A stretch of DNA of 64,000 nt from Komagataeibacter xylinus (GCF_004302915.1 NZ_QQBI01000005.1:62001-126000); one strand, 5' to 3'. Counted from the first letter of the stretch, positions 18,462-28,172 are shown. Notes: generated from the letters alone by a model not told the origin. Numbers and translations: made by a program.

Positions 18462-19736
18462 ATGCCGCCCGAGACACCGCCACCGCCGCCACCATCCTAC
18501 GAGCAGGTCCAGCAGCAGCGCGCCATCGAGGTCATGCGCCACAGCCGCATCGACACCCGCACGGCCTGCCTGCTGCTGCTCAGCGTGCTGGCGGTGTTCT
18601 ATACGCTATATTTCGCCTCGGCCATCATCCTGCCCATGATCCTGGCGCTGGTGGTCAACCTCCTGCTGTCCTCGCCGCTGCGCTTCCTGCACACGCGGCT
18701 GCACCTGCCCAAGCCACTGGCGGCGCTGTGCCTGATCCTGTGCGTATTTGGCGTGGTGGGGGCGGTGGGCACCGCCATTTCCGTGCCCGCCACGGGCTGG
18801 CTGGAGCGCGCGCCCGATGCCATCAATACATTGCAGGAGCGCCTGGCCTTCCTGCGCGGGCCGTTCCAGCTCCTGACCGGGGCTTCGGACCGGATCCACA
18901 ATTTCCTCACCATCGCAGGCGGCCATGCCGCCGCCAGCACAGAACAGCAGACGCCGGACGGGCATGTCATCATCGTCTCCACGCCCGCAGGCGGTGGCGG
19001 GGTGGCGGGGCTGGACCGCTTTTCCTCCTCCATCCTGCTGGGCACGCAGGCCTTCATGGGCCAGTTCTTCACCATGATCCTGATGCTGTTTTTCCTGCTC
19101 GCGCAGGGGGACAGCCTGCTCAGGCGCTTTGTCGAGATCATGCCCACCTTCGCCGACAAGCGCCGCACGGTGCAGATCGCCTATCAGATCGAGCGCAACG
19201 TGTCGGAATACCTGGCCACCATCACCATCATCAACAGCCTCGTGGGCATGGTGAACATGGTGCAGTGCTGGCTGCTGGGCATGCCCAACCCGCTGCTGTG
19301 GGGGGTTGTGGCGTTCCTGCTCAACTACATTCCCATCATCGGGCCGATGATGGGCATCATCATCTATTTCCTGGTGGGGCTGTTCGTCTATCCGTCGGTG
19401 TGGCAGGCGCTGCTGCCCCCGGCCATCTACCTGTGCATTCACCTGACGGAAGGCGAGACCATAACCCCCATGGTGCTGGCGCGGCGCTTTACGCTCAACC
19501 CGGTGCTGGTCATGGCGTCACTCATGTTCTGGGACTGGCTGTGGGGCATTTTCGGGGCGTTCCTGTCAGTGCCCCTGCTGGCAGTATTCAAGATCATCTG
19601 CGACCATGTGGAAATCCTGACCCCGCTGGGTCACATCGTCGGTGGCCCGGCCCATCCCGCGCCACAAAAACCGCTGTTTAGCGAAACGCCCGACAGCGCC
19701 ACGCCGGATGAAGACCCCGACCGGCTGGAAGACTAG
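18462..19736 (+). CDS. AI-2E (PerM/TqsA) family transporter
   Basis: 424 residues from the ATG at 18462, chosen because the longer frame (GTG at 18225) adds 79 residues unlike the family. A Pro-rich cytoplasmic N-terminus is followed by paired hydrophobic segments (TACLLLLSVLAVFYTLYFAS onwards), a soluble region at about 110-180, and the conserved NYIPIIGPMMG and EGETITPMVLARRFTLNPVLV blocks. The family includes the AI-2 exporter TqsA and Na+/H+ antiporters; the function here is unassigned. It converges on fnr with a 4-bp overlap. Confidence 0.85.
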   Translation: MPPETPPPPPPSYEQVQQQRAIEVMRHSRIDTRTACLLLLSVLAVFYTLYFASAIILPMILALVVNLLLSSPLRFLHTRLHLPKPLAALCLILCVFGVVGAVGTAISVPATGWLERAPDAINTLQERLAFLRGPFQLLTGASDRIHNFLTIAGGHAAASTEQQTPDGHVIIVSTPAGGGGVAGLDRFSSSILLGTQAFMGQFFTMILMLFFLLAQGDSLLRRFVEIMPTFADKRRTVQIAYQIERNVSEYLATITIINSLVGMVNMVQCWLLGMPNPLLWGVVAFLLNYIPIIGPMMGIIIYFLVGLFVYPSVWQALLPPAIYLCIHLTEGETITPMVLARRFTLNPVLVMASLMFWDWLWGIFGAFLSVPLLAVFKIICDHVEILTPLGHIVGGPAHPAPQKPLFSETPDSATPDEDPDRLED

Positions 19737-20503
19737 CTGTTGCCTGCGGCCAGCACCTCAAGCTTGGCCGTTGACACGATGGTAATGGCGTAGCCCTTGC
19801 CCACCTCGATCATGCCCTGCCCGCGCATCCAGCTCAGCGTGCGGCTGACGGTCTCGATGGTCAGGCCGAGATAGTCGGCAATGTCGCCACGGGTCATGGG
19901 CAGGTGCAGCCGGCCCCCCGATGGCGGTGGCTGGCCGGGCAGGAGGCCTGCCTGCATCTGGTCAAGCAGGAAGCTCGCCACGCGCTCGCGCGCGGTCTTG
20001 CGGCCAAGCAGGAGCATCTGGTTCTGGGCGGCCACGAGTTCGTTGGAGGCTTCCTCGAGCAGGCGGCGCTCGAGCTTGGGAAAATCATCGAGCAGTTCGC
20101 CCATCTTCTCACGCGAGAAGCGGCATACGCGCACCGTATCGATCGCCTCCGCGCCAAAGGCGTAGCTGTCCGACACGGCAAGGCCAAGGAAATGCCCCGG
20201 CGCCGCGAAACCGGTGATCTGGCGCCGCCCGTCGGGCAGGGCCTTGAACAGTTTCACGGTGCCCGATGTCACGTTGAAGAAGTCGGTTGCGGGCGCGCCT
20301 TCCTCGATGAAGCCGCGACCGGGGGAAACGATGGTCTCCACCGCGACCTCGGCCAGGCGCGAGATATCGGAAGGTTCAATCACGCTGCAGACGCTGGTGG
20401 GGCGAACGCTGCAATTGGTGCAGAAATCCGCCTGCACGCCACCCGACCCGATCACGATACGCCGTGGCCTCGATTCAAACTGACACGAAGGCATATCCGA
20501 CAT
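19733..20503 (-). CDS. fnr: Crp/Fnr family oxygen-sensing regulator (FNR)
   Basis: 256 residues from the ATG at 20503. The N-terminal cluster has Cys28-x2-Cys31-x7-Cys39, and Cys127 (VRVCRFS) matches the internal fourth ligand of E. coli FNR, so a [4Fe-4S] site is plausible. A cyclic-nucleotide-binding-like beta roll (50-150), a dimer helix and an HTH (GDIADYLGLTIETVSRTLS) follow. The recognition helix E-x-x-S-R is that of regulators reading TTGAT half-sites. A perfect FNR box lies 127 bp upstream of its start and another precedes ompW, so autoregulation and local control are likely. Confidence 0.92.
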   Translation of the reverse strand: MSDMPSCQFESRPRRIVIGSGGVQADFCTNCSVRPTSVCSVIEPSDISRLAEVAVETIVSPGRGFIEEGAPATDFFNVTSGTVKLFKALPDGRRQITGFAAPGHFLGLAVSDSYAFGAEAIDTVRVCRFSREKMGELLDDFPKLERRLLEEASNELVAAQNQMLLLGRKTARERVASFLLDQMQAGLLPGQPPPSGGRLHLPMTRGDIADYLGLTIETVSRTLSWMRGQGMIEVGKGYAITIVSTAKLEVLAAGNS

Positions 20504-20622
20504 GATAATTTCCAATTCACTTTCAGGCGCCCGCGTTCCGGCGCCGAAGTAACCGGACATGCCCTGGCTCCCTAGAAATACAATAAATGCATTCGCCAAG
20601 AGCACCGACTATGGCTGATGGG

Positions 20623-20636
20623 TTGATGTAAATCAA
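20623..20636. promoter_or_regulatory. FNR box between fnr and the following gene
   Basis: TTGATGTAAATCAA, a perfect match to TTGATnnnnATCAA. It is centred about 127 bp upstream of the fnr ATG and 83 bp upstream of the GTG at 20713, so it could control either or both. Confidence 0.85.
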
Positions 20637-20712
20637 TGCGGTCAACCCGGAAATATAAGGTAAACACGACCGATCATAACAAAAAATTCTTAACCCGAGG
20701 AACTCCCGACGC

Positions 20713-21198
20713 GTGCAGGCCGTCCCCCCGCCCATGGTCAGACGACTGGACCCCGCCGATGTCCCGCTCCTCTATCCGCTTGTGCGCCTGTCCTTTCCAC
20801 ACCTGACGCTGCGCGAATGGATGCGGATCGGCCGCAGGCTGGCCCGCCCCGGCGCGCGGGCGCGGCAGGGCATCCTTGTCGCCCGCTATGGCGATGACAG
20901 GCCGCCCTGCGGCATGGCCACCTTCCGCCGGGGGTTTGACCTGTGTTCAGGCGATACCCTGACATCGGACTACATCATCACCCTGTCCTACACCCGCGCG
21001 CAGACCATTATCGACGCGCTGCTCCCGGCCATGGAGACACTGGCACGCGAGTGGGGATGTGACGCCATGCGCACCATTACCCACAGTAAACCCGTTGCAA
21101 AACCATACAGCCCGGTTCTGAAACTGTGTTCATCCGGCAACATTACCGAAAGAACAGTCAGGCTGGACCATAACACGCAAATAGTTCCGCGTGGTTGA
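20713..21198 (+). CDS. protein of unknown function, weakly GNAT-like
   Basis: 161 residues, no family recognised with certainty. The layout (VRRLDPADVPLLYPLVRLSFPHLTLREW, then GILVARYGDDRPPCGMATFRRG, then a helix RAQTIIDALLPAMETLAREWGCDAM) is reminiscent of a GNAT acetyltransferase, but no clear acetyl-CoA loop is visible. The GTG start at 20713 follows GAGG by 12 nt. An FNR box lies just upstream and the stop abuts the second FNR box, so it is probably oxygen-regulated. Confidence 0.6.
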   Translation: MQAVPPPMVRRLDPADVPLLYPLVRLSFPHLTLREWMRIGRRLARPGARARQGILVARYGDDRPPCGMATFRRGFDLCSGDTLTSDYIITLSYTRAQTIIDALLPAMETLAREWGCDAMRTITHSKPVAKPYSPVLKLCSSGNITERTVRLDHNTQIVPRG

Positions 21199-21212
21199 TT
21201 GATTCATATCAA
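21199..21212 (+). promoter_or_regulatory. FNR box upstream of ompW-hemN
   Basis: TTGATTCATATCAA, a perfect TTGATnnnnATCAA dyad, starting at the base after the preceding stop codon and centred 114 bp before the ompW ATG. Confidence 0.88.
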
Positions 21213-21319
21213 GGCCGAGTGCTAGGTGGCCGTGATTTCTGCACACATCAAATGAACTTGAATATTCTTAATCCTCTCGCCTGCCTGCCAGCCGGGAAAG
21301 AAACTGGGGTCTGCTTACC

Positions 21320-22120
21320 ATGAAGAACATCCGCAAACTCGCCCTGTCGGCAGTGCTCGGCGCCTCCGCGCTGGCACCGGTAGCAGGCCATGCACAGACG
21401 ACGGCGCCCTCCACCTACGTCAATGCCCCGCTGGTGGCACCCGTCGCACCCGCACGGCCCAAGGGCCACTGCGGCATCTTCGAGACCTGTGCGTCGACCA
21501 AGATCGGCCTGGGCCGCGGCGACTTCATGATCCGTCTGTCCGCCGTGGGCGTGCTGCCCGAAGATCGTGACAGCAAGGTATGGGCGAACGGCGCGGCACT
21601 GACTGGTACCCGCGTCAAGACCACCAACCAGGTCATGCCGGAGCTGACGTTCGAATACTTCGTGACCGACAACATCTCGCTGGACCTGATCGCGACCAGC
21701 ACCCGTCATGAAGTGCAGGCCAATGGCGGTGCCCTGTCCGGGCTGACCGGCGCCAGCAAGACCGATGTCGGCAGCGCCTGGGTTCTGCCCCCCACGGTCA
21801 CGGTGGCCTGGCATTTCCGCCCCCACAAGCGCCTGAACCCGTATGTGGGCATTGGTGGCACCTTCATGTGGTTCCACAACATGAATGCCAGCGGTGCATT
21901 GGGTCTGAGCAAGCTGAACTCCGGCTTTACCGGTGGCCCGTCCATCAATGCCGGTGTGGATTACCAGCTGGTTGGCAACTGGTTCTTCAACTTCGACGTG
22001 AAGCAGATGTTCGTGCGCATGCACGCCTGGGCTGAAAACAGCGACGAAAGCCTGAAGGTCAAGGCCCACGACTCTCTGGACCCGACCGTCATTTCCGCCG
22101 GTATCGCCTACCGGTTCTAA
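21320..22120 (+). CDS. ompW: OmpW family outer membrane protein
   Basis: 266 residues with a clear signal peptide (MKNIRKLALSAVLGASALAP, cleavage near HAQT). The rest fits an 8-strand barrel: FMIRLSAVGVLPED, LTFEYFVTDNISLDLIAT, LPPTVTVAWHF, LNPYVGIGGTF, and a C-terminal aromatic (YRF). OmpW channels are linked to small-molecule uptake and stress, and in E. coli are FNR-controlled. Here an FNR box lies 114 bp upstream. hemN starts 4 bp after the stop, so the two are co-transcribed. Confidence 0.9.
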   Translation: MKNIRKLALSAVLGASALAPVAGHAQTTAPSTYVNAPLVAPVAPARPKGHCGIFETCASTKIGLGRGDFMIRLSAVGVLPEDRDSKVWANGAALTGTRVKTTNQVMPELTFEYFVTDNISLDLIATSTRHEVQANGGALSGLTGASKTDVGSAWVLPPTVTVAWHFRPHKRLNPYVGIGGTFMWFHNMNASGALGLSKLNSGFTGGPSINAGVDYQLVGNWFFNFDVKQMFVRMHAWAENSDESLKVKAHDSLDPTVISAGIAYRF

Positions 22121-22124
22121 TGGC

Positions 22125-23489
22125 ATGAACGCGGCGGACAGCACCCTGCTTTCGCGCTACGGGGGCAACCTGCCGCGTTATACCAGCTACCCCACCGCAG
22201 CCCAGTTCACGGATGCGGTGGGTCCGGATGACAGCCGCAACTGGCTGTCCTCCCTCCCGGCGGACCAGCCGGTCTCCCTTTACCTGCATGTTCCCTTCTG
22301 TGACACGCTATGCCGGTTCTGCGGGTGCAATACCGCCGTGCTGCGCAATGCGGATGCGCGGGCTGCCTATGCCGCCCTGCTGCATGAGGAACTGCGCCGC
22401 ATCATTGCCCTGATCGGCCCCGGCCGCCGTGTAACCCACCTGCAATGGGGTGGCGGCACGCCCACCACGCTCCCGGCCAGTGCAATGCGCCGCGTGATGG
22501 AAGCCATCCGCCGCGACTTTGACATCGCCCCCGATGCGGAAATCAGCATCGAGGTCGATCCCCGCCATCTCCCCCCCGAATACCCGGCCCTGCTGCATGA
22601 ACTCGGCTTCAACCGCGCCAGCATGGGCGTGCAGGATCTTGATGCCAGCGTGCAGCAGGCCTGTGGCCGCATCCAGAGCTGGGAGCAGACGCGTGACTGC
22701 CTCGAGGCGCTGCGCGGCGCGGGTGTCGCCTCCATCAACATCGACCTGATCTATGGCCTGCCCCGGCAGGATACCGAGGGCGTGGCCCGCACGGCGCAGG
22801 CCGTGGCCAGCCTCAGGCCCGACCGGCTGGCCGTGTTCGGCTACGCCCATGTGCCGTGGAAGCAGAAGCGCCAGGCCCTCATGCCCGTGGGCGAGCTGCC
22901 GGGCGCACAGGAGCGTATCAGCCAGCGCGCGGCGATGGACACCGTGCTGCGCGCGGCCGGTTTCCTGCCCGTGGGGCTGGACCATTACGTCAGCCCCGAT
23001 GACAGCATGGCCCATGCCCTGCAGGCGGGCAGGCTGCACCGCAATTTCCAGGGCTATACCACTGACAGCGCGCCGGTGCTGATCGGCATCGGGGCCTCGG
23101 CCATCTCCTCGCTGCCCGGCGGCATGACGCAGAACGCCGTCTCGGCCGCAGCCTATGCCCGCCTCATGGCCCGCCCCGACAGCCTGCCCGTGGCGCGTGG
23201 CGTGCGCCTGCACGAAGATGACCGGGCCCGTGCCGACATTATTGAACAGCTCATGTGCGCCATGCAGGTCGATCTTGGAGCACTTTGTGCCCGCCACGGC
23301 CTGCCCGCCAGTCATTTCGACTCCGAACGTGACCGCCTTGCGCCAATGGTGGCTGACGGACTGCTCACCCTCACGGGCCGGACGGTGCATCTGACCGAAA
23401 AGGGGCGGCCTTTCGTGCGGCACGTCGCCGCAATCTTTGACCGTTATCTCACGGCCCAGAGCCGCACCCGCCACGCCAGCGCCCTCTAG
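22125..23489 (+). CDS. hemN: oxygen-independent coproporphyrinogen III oxidase
   Basis: 454 residues. The radical-SAM cluster region HVPFCDTLCRFCGCN gives Cys59, Cys63, Cys66 and the HemN-specific Cys68. WGGGTPT, EVDPRHL and the C-terminal HemN domain with the QxLMC-like EQLMCAMQV follow. It converts coproporphyrinogen III to protoporphyrinogen IX without O2. Anaerobic haem synthesis is a classical FNR target, matching the FNR box upstream of this operon. Confidence 0.94.
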   Translation: MNAADSTLLSRYGGNLPRYTSYPTAAQFTDAVGPDDSRNWLSSLPADQPVSLYLHVPFCDTLCRFCGCNTAVLRNADARAAYAALLHEELRRIIALIGPGRRVTHLQWGGGTPTTLPASAMRRVMEAIRRDFDIAPDAEISIEVDPRHLPPEYPALLHELGFNRASMGVQDLDASVQQACGRIQSWEQTRDCLEALRGAGVASINIDLIYGLPRQDTEGVARTAQAVASLRPDRLAVFGYAHVPWKQKRQALMPVGELPGAQERISQRAAMDTVLRAAGFLPVGLDHYVSPDDSMAHALQAGRLHRNFQGYTTDSAPVLIGIGASAISSLPGGMTQNAVSAAAYARLMARPDSLPVARGVRLHEDDRARADIIEQLMCAMQVDLGALCARHGLPASHFDSERDRLAPMVADGLLTLTGRTVHLTEKGRPFVRHVAAIFDRYLTAQSRTRHASAL

Positions 23490-23556
23490 CGCCGCCTGGC
23501 GTTTTTCGGGGGAGCTCCCCGGCACGGCCCAAACCCAAAGCCAGCAGCAGACCTTC

Positions 23557-24198
23557 ATGCAAACCAACTGCGTCACCGCCGCCCTTGCCGCAAGCCCGGT
23601 CCTGCCGTGGCCCTATCCCCACTGGCAACTGCATGACGTGCTGCCCGCCTCCATTGCCGCCGCCCTGGTGCAGTGGGTGCCCGGTGCGCGGTTCATCGGC
23701 GGCGACAGCGGTGGCCAGCGCGCGGGCCGCAACGGGCACCGGCTGTTCGTAACCCCGGCCCAGCGCGCGGCCCACCCCGCACTCGACCAGCTTGCCTGCC
23801 TGTTCGATGATGCCGCCACGCGTGCGGACTTCACCCGCCAGTGCAATGCCCGGCTGGACGATGCCGCCCTGCGCCTTGAACTGTGCCTCGATACCGATGG
23901 CTTCTGGCTTGAGCCACATACCGATATCGGCGCCAAGCGGCTGACGCTTCTGGTCTCGCTCTCCATGGGCGCCGAGGCGATGGACTGGGGCACCGATATC
24001 ATGACAGCGGAGGGCACGCCGGTGGCGCGTGCCTCGGGGGTATTCAATTCCGGGCTGCTGTTCATTCCGTCCGCGCAATCATGGCATGGCTTCGTGCGCA
24101 GGCCACTGCACGGCGTGCGGCGCACGCTGATCGTCAATTACGTCAGCCCCGAATGGCGGGCGACAGAGGAACTGGCCCACAGGCCACACTCCGCCTGA
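23557..24198 (+). CDS. 2OG-Fe(II) oxygenase-like protein
   Basis: 213 residues from the ATG at 23557 (an upstream frame would overlap hemN by 53 bp and adds unlikely sequence). The iron ligands appear as His121-x-Asp123 (EPHTDIG) and His177 (QSWHGF), with Arg188/189 11-12 residues later for the 2-oxoglutarate carboxylate: the HxD...H...R pattern of the 2OG-Fe(II) superfamily. The substrate is unknown. It is probably the third gene of the ompW-hemN unit, although 68 bp separate it from hemN. Confidence 0.65.
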   Translation: MQTNCVTAALAASPVLPWPYPHWQLHDVLPASIAAALVQWVPGARFIGGDSGGQRAGRNGHRLFVTPAQRAAHPALDQLACLFDDAATRADFTRQCNARLDDAALRLELCLDTDGFWLEPHTDIGAKRLTLLVSLSMGAEAMDWGTDIMTAEGTPVARASGVFNSGLLFIPSAQSWHGFVRRPLHGVRRTLIVNYVSPEWRATEELAHRPHSA

Positions 24199-24345
24199 AT
24201 ACGGCCCGCCATGCGGCTGGACGCAACAGAATGCGCGCGCAAGGCTTTATTCGCGCATCAATCGGTTCTAGGAAACACACACTATACAGGTGTAACCCCT
24301 TTCATCCCATGTCATCCGGTCATGACGCAAGAGGACAACAGAGGT

Positions 24346-25986
24346 ATGAGCGAGACCCCGCGCGAGACTATGGAATTCGATGTCGTCATTGTTGGTGGCG
24401 GCCCGTCTGGCCTGGCCGCGGCCATCCGGCTGCGCCAGGTTGCCCCTGATGCCACCGTGTGCCTGATTGAAAAAGGCAGCGAGATTGGCGCCCATATCCT
24501 GTCCGGCGCGGTGATCGAGCCACGCGCGCTGGCGGAACTCCTGCCGCACTGGCACGAGGAAGGCGCACCGCTGAACACCCCCGTGACAGAGGAGCAGATG
24601 CTCTACCTGACACGCGACAGCGGGCTTGAAATCCCGTTTCTTGACCGCGTGATGCCGCACATGCGCAACCACGGCAACTACATCGTGAGCCTTGGCGACC
24701 TGTGCCGCTGGCTGGCGGGCCGCGCGGAAGAACTTGGCGTGGAGATCTATCCCGGATTTGCGGGTGCGGAAGTGCTGGTTGATGACAGCGGGCGCGTGGC
24801 CGGTGTCGCCACGGGCGACATGGGCGTGGGCCGCGACGGGGAGCCCACCGGCAATTACGCGCCGGGCATGGAACTGCGCGCGAAATACACCCTGTTTGCC
24901 GAAGGCTGCCGTGGCTCGCTGACCAAGCAGGTCATGGCGATGTACAACCTGCGCCAGGGCGTGGACCCGCAGACCTACGGGCTGGGCATCAAGGAACTGT
25001 GGGAAATTCCCAAGGAGATGCATCGCCCCGGCCTGATCCAGCACAGCTTTGGCTGGCCGCTTGATGACCGGACCTATGGCGGGGCGTGGATGTACCATTT
25101 TGGCGACAACCTCGTCTCCTACGGCTTCGTGGTGGGGCTGGACTACCCCAACACATGGCTCTCGCCGTTTGACGAGATGCAGCGCGTGAAGCTGCACCCG
25201 TCCTTCCGCCCGTATTTCGAGGGTGGGCGGCGCATCGCCTATGGCGCGCGCGCGCTGTCGGAAGGGGGGATCCAGTCCATCCCGCGCCTGACCTTCCCCG
25301 GGGGGGCGCTGATTGGCGATACGGCGGGCTTCCTCAACGTGCCCAAGATCAAGGGCACGCACACGGCCATGAAGTCGGGCATGCTGGCCGCCGAGGCGGT
25401 GGGCGAGGCGCTGGCCACCAGCCGCGTTGAACCGGGCTCCTATACCCGCCGCATCAAGGATTCCTGGCTGTGGGATGAACTGCGCACGGTGCGCAACATC
25501 CGCCCCGCCTTCGCCAAATTCGGCATGAAGGGCGGCGCGCTGTACGCGGGCATCGACGCCATGCTGCTGCGTGGCCGCGCGCCATGGACGCTGCACACCC
25601 GCCACGCCGATAACGAAGTGCTGGAACCGGCCTCGATCTCGCCAAAAATCGACTACCCCAAGCCCGACGGCAAGATCACCTTCGACCGCCTCTCCTCGGT
25701 GTTCCTGTCGGCCACCAACCATGAGGAGGACCAGCCCGTCCACCTCAAGGTGCGCAACATGTCGCTGTGGAAGACGGTGAACTGGGATGTGTTCCGCGCG
25801 CCCGAAAGCCGCTACTGCCCGGCGGGCGTGTATGAAGTGGCCGATGAGGCGACCGACCCGCACCTGCAGATCAACGCGCAGAACTGCGTGCACTGCAAGA
25901 CATGCGACATCAAGGACCCGGCGCAGAACATCGACTGGGCCACGCCGGAGGGGGCGGGCGGCCCGAACTATCCGGGCGGGATGTAA
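24346..25986 (+). CDS. electron-transfer flavoprotein:ubiquinone oxidoreductase
   Basis: 546 residues. It has an FAD Rossmann motif VIVGGGPSGLAAAIRL near the N-terminus, GCRGSLTKQVM, and the C-terminal ferredoxin-like site CVHCKTCDIKDP that binds [4Fe-4S]. This membrane-associated enzyme passes electrons from ETF to ubiquinone. The start at 24346 gives the family N-terminus; AAGAGG lies 11 nt upstream, and an in-frame ATG eight codons earlier is possible. etfB and etfA follow directly. Confidence 0.95.
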   Translation: MSETPRETMEFDVVIVGGGPSGLAAAIRLRQVAPDATVCLIEKGSEIGAHILSGAVIEPRALAELLPHWHEEGAPLNTPVTEEQMLYLTRDSGLEIPFLDRVMPHMRNHGNYIVSLGDLCRWLAGRAEELGVEIYPGFAGAEVLVDDSGRVAGVATGDMGVGRDGEPTGNYAPGMELRAKYTLFAEGCRGSLTKQVMAMYNLRQGVDPQTYGLGIKELWEIPKEMHRPGLIQHSFGWPLDDRTYGGAWMYHFGDNLVSYGFVVGLDYPNTWLSPFDEMQRVKLHPSFRPYFEGGRRIAYGARALSEGGIQSIPRLTFPGGALIGDTAGFLNVPKIKGTHTAMKSGMLAAEAVGEALATSRVEPGSYTRRIKDSWLWDELRTVRNIRPAFAKFGMKGGALYAGIDAMLLRGRAPWTLHTRHADNEVLEPASISPKIDYPKPDGKITFDRLSSVFLSATNHEEDQPVHLKVRNMSLWKTVNWDVFRAPESRYCPAGVYEVADEATDPHLQINAQNCVHCKTCDIKDPAQNIDWATPEGAGGPNYPGGM

Positions 25987-26058
25987 TTGCCCGGCGGGTA
26001 CGGTAATGTATCCGCCACACCGATTGCCCTTATCCGAAGACAGACAGGCAAATATGCA

Positions 26059-26808
26059 ATGAAGGTTCTTGTACCCGTTAAGCGCGTGATTGACTACAAT
26101 ATCAAACCCCGCGTGAAGGCCGACGGTTCCGGCGTGGAGACCGCTGGCGTCAAGATGTCCATGAATCCGTTTGACGAGATCGCGGTCGAGGAAGCCGTGC
26201 GCCTGAAGGAAAAAGGCGTGGTGAGCGAGATCATCGCCGTCTCCATTGGCGAGGCCAAGGCGCAGGACACGCTGCGCACCGCCATGGCCATGGGCGCTGA
26301 CCGCTCCATCCTGGTCGAGACCGATGTGGTGACCGAGCCGCTGGCCGTGGCCAAGGTGCTCAAGGCGCTGGTGGAAAAGGAAAAGCCGGAGCTCATCATC
26401 CTGGGCAAGCAGGCCATTGATGATGACATGAACGCCACCGGCCAGATGCTGGCCGGCCTGCTCGACCGCCCGCAGGCCACCTTCGCCTCGAAGGTGGAAG
26501 TGGCTGACGGCGCGGTGACGGTGACACGCGAGATCGATGGGGGATCGCAGACCGTGAAGCTGGCGCTGCCCGCCATCATCACCGCCGACCTGCGCCTCAA
26601 CGAGCCGCGCTACGCCTCGCTGCCCAACATCATGAAGGCACGCAAGAAGCCGATGGAAAAGATCACGCCCGCCGACCTGGGCGTGGACATGACCCCGCGC
26701 CTGAGCGTGATCTCGGTGTCAGAACCGGCCGAGCGCAAGGCGGGCGTAAAGCTCGACTCGGCAGCCGAACTGGTTTCGCGCCTGCGTAACGAAGCAAAGG
26801 TGATCTGA
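26059..26808 (+). CDS. etfB: electron transfer flavoprotein subunit beta
   Basis: 249 residues from [16 protein letters not shown] at 26059; the longer frame starting at the previous stop is not family-like. The ETF-beta fold has the ADP-binding [21 protein letters not shown] signature. It forms a heterodimer with EtfA, two bases downstream, and donates electrons to the oxidoreductase encoded upstream. Confidence 0.96.
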   Translation: MKVLVPVKRVIDYNIKPRVKADGSGVETAGVKMSMNPFDEIAVEEAVRLKEKGVVSEIIAVSIGEAKAQDTLRTAMAMGADRSILVETDVVTEPLAVAKVLKALVEKEKPELIILGKQAIDDDMNATGQMLAGLLDRPQATFASKVEVADGAVTVTREIDGGSQTVKLALPAIITADLRLNEPRYASLPNIMKARKKPMEKITPADLGVDMTPRLSVISVSEPAERKAGVKLDSAAELVSRLRNEAKVI

Positions 26809-26810
26809 TC

Positions 26811-27749
26811 ATGACCGTTCTCGTTTACCTCGATCATGAAGGCGGCGTGATCCGCCAGGCTTCGCGCTCCGCCATCACGGCTGCCACAAGGCTCGGTGAT
26901 GTCGATGTGCTGGTCACCGGCCCCGATGCCGCAGCAGCAGCCAAGTCGGCTGCCGCCATTCCCGGCGTGAAGAAGGTGTTTGCCGTAACCGACACCACGG
27001 GCAACAGCGAACTGGCCGAGCCGGTAGCCGCCCTGCTGGCACAGCTTGCGGGCGGTTACACGCACATCCTGGCTGCGTCTTCCGCCACGGCCAAGAACGT
27101 GCTGCCGCGTGCGGCGGCCCTGCTCGATGTGCAGCCGATCCCCGATATCGTCGCCATCAACGATGCCGAAACCTTCGTGCGCCCCATCTATGCGGGCAGC
27201 GCGCTGGCGACCGTGAAGTCGGCTGATGCGAAAAAGGTGATCACGGTGCGCGCATCCGCCTTCGATCCCGCCCCGGCGGAAGGTGGCAGCGCCACCATCG
27301 AGGAGATCGCCCTGCCCGCAGGCCCGGGTGGCTCCACCTTTGTCGCCACCGAGCTCTCGAAATCCGAGCGGCCGGAACTGGAATCCGCCCGCGTGGTGGT
27401 TTCGGGTGGTAACGGCATGCTCAATGAAGAGAACTTCAAGCTGCTCGAGCCGCTGGCCGACCGGCTGGGCGCCGCCATTGGCGCCTCCCGCGCGGCAGTG
27501 GACAAGGGCTTTGTCTCGAACGAGTACCAGGTGGGCCAGACCGGCAAGATCGTGGCGCCGGAACTGTATATCGCCATGGGCATTTCCGGGCAGATCCAGC
27601 ATCTGGCCGGCATGAAGGACAGCAAGGTCATTGTTGCCATCAACAAGGACCCGGAGGCCCCGATCTTCCAGGTGGCGGATTACGGGATCGTGGGCGACCT
27701 GTTCACCATCCTGCCGCAGCTTGAGGCGGAACTCGACAAGGCAGGCTGA
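26811..27749 (+). CDS. etfA: electron transfer flavoprotein subunit alpha
   Basis: 312 residues. The C-terminal FAD-binding domain has [46 protein letters not shown] and a final [21 protein letters not shown], the ETF-alpha signature. Last gene of the etf unit; a strong rho-independent terminator follows 25 bp after the stop. Confidence 0.96.
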   Translation: MTVLVYLDHEGGVIRQASRSAITAATRLGDVDVLVTGPDAAAAAKSAAAIPGVKKVFAVTDTTGNSELAEPVAALLAQLAGGYTHILAASSATAKNVLPRAAALLDVQPIPDIVAINDAETFVRPIYAGSALATVKSADAKKVITVRASAFDPAPAEGGSATIEEIALPAGPGGSTFVATELSKSERPELESARVVVSGGNGMLNEENFKLLEPLADRLGAAIGASRAAVDKGFVSNEYQVGQTGKIVAPELYIAMGISGQIQHLAGMKDSKVIVAINKDPEAPIFQVADYGIVGDLFTILPQLEAELDKAG

Positions 27750-27773
27750 TCCCCTGCGGGTAAATCACAACAC

Positions 27774-27811
27774 AAAAGGGGTGCCGGGCGGTTGTCCGGC
27801 ACCCCTTTTTT
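27774..27811 (+). terminator. rho-independent terminator after etfA
   Basis: A 10-bp GC-rich stem (GGGGTGCCGG / CCGGCACCCC, 8-nt loop) followed by TTTTTT and preceded by AAAA, so it could work in both directions. Confidence 0.92.
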
Positions 27812-27822
27812 GTCATGCAGGC

Positions 27823-28026
27823 CTATTCATTTTCCAGCACGGCATGGGCGCGGGCGACCACCGTGTCATATTCCTGCTGGCTCAGGTCGCCCCGGTGCAG
27901 CATCTCGCTTGCCCGGGCCAGCGCATCACGCGCATGGGTCACGTCAGGTATGGGGTAGCGTCGGCCCGGCAGGGCAAAGGCTGAATCGGGCAGGGCATCG
28001 CGTTCGGCCGCCGTCAGTCTGGACAT
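27823..28026 (-). CDS. small DUF6582-like protein
   Basis: 67 residues from the ATG at 28026 (MSRLTAAERDALPDSAFALP). The N-terminal pattern 'LTAAxRxALPxSxFALPGRRYPIPDxxHARDALAR' resembles small proteins of the DUF6582 type often found in phages and plasmids as well as chromosomes. A second helix (LSQQEYDTVVARAHAVL) ends the protein. Function unknown. It is tail-to-tail with etfA across the shared terminator. Confidence 0.7.
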   Translation of the reverse strand: MSRLTAAERDALPDSAFALPGRRYPIPDVTHARDALARASEMLHRGDLSQQEYDTVVARAHAVLENE

Positions 28027-28172
28027 CGGTATTCCTCCCTTAATGCAGGGGTTCCTGCCACGGGCGGGAACCGGCTTTAGCGTAATGGAGGCGCCCCATT
28101 CGCGACCAGCGGTAAAAGCGCTGGTCTCCCGTGCTGCCATCACCCCTTGCCCCGATCATTGATGAAAAATGA

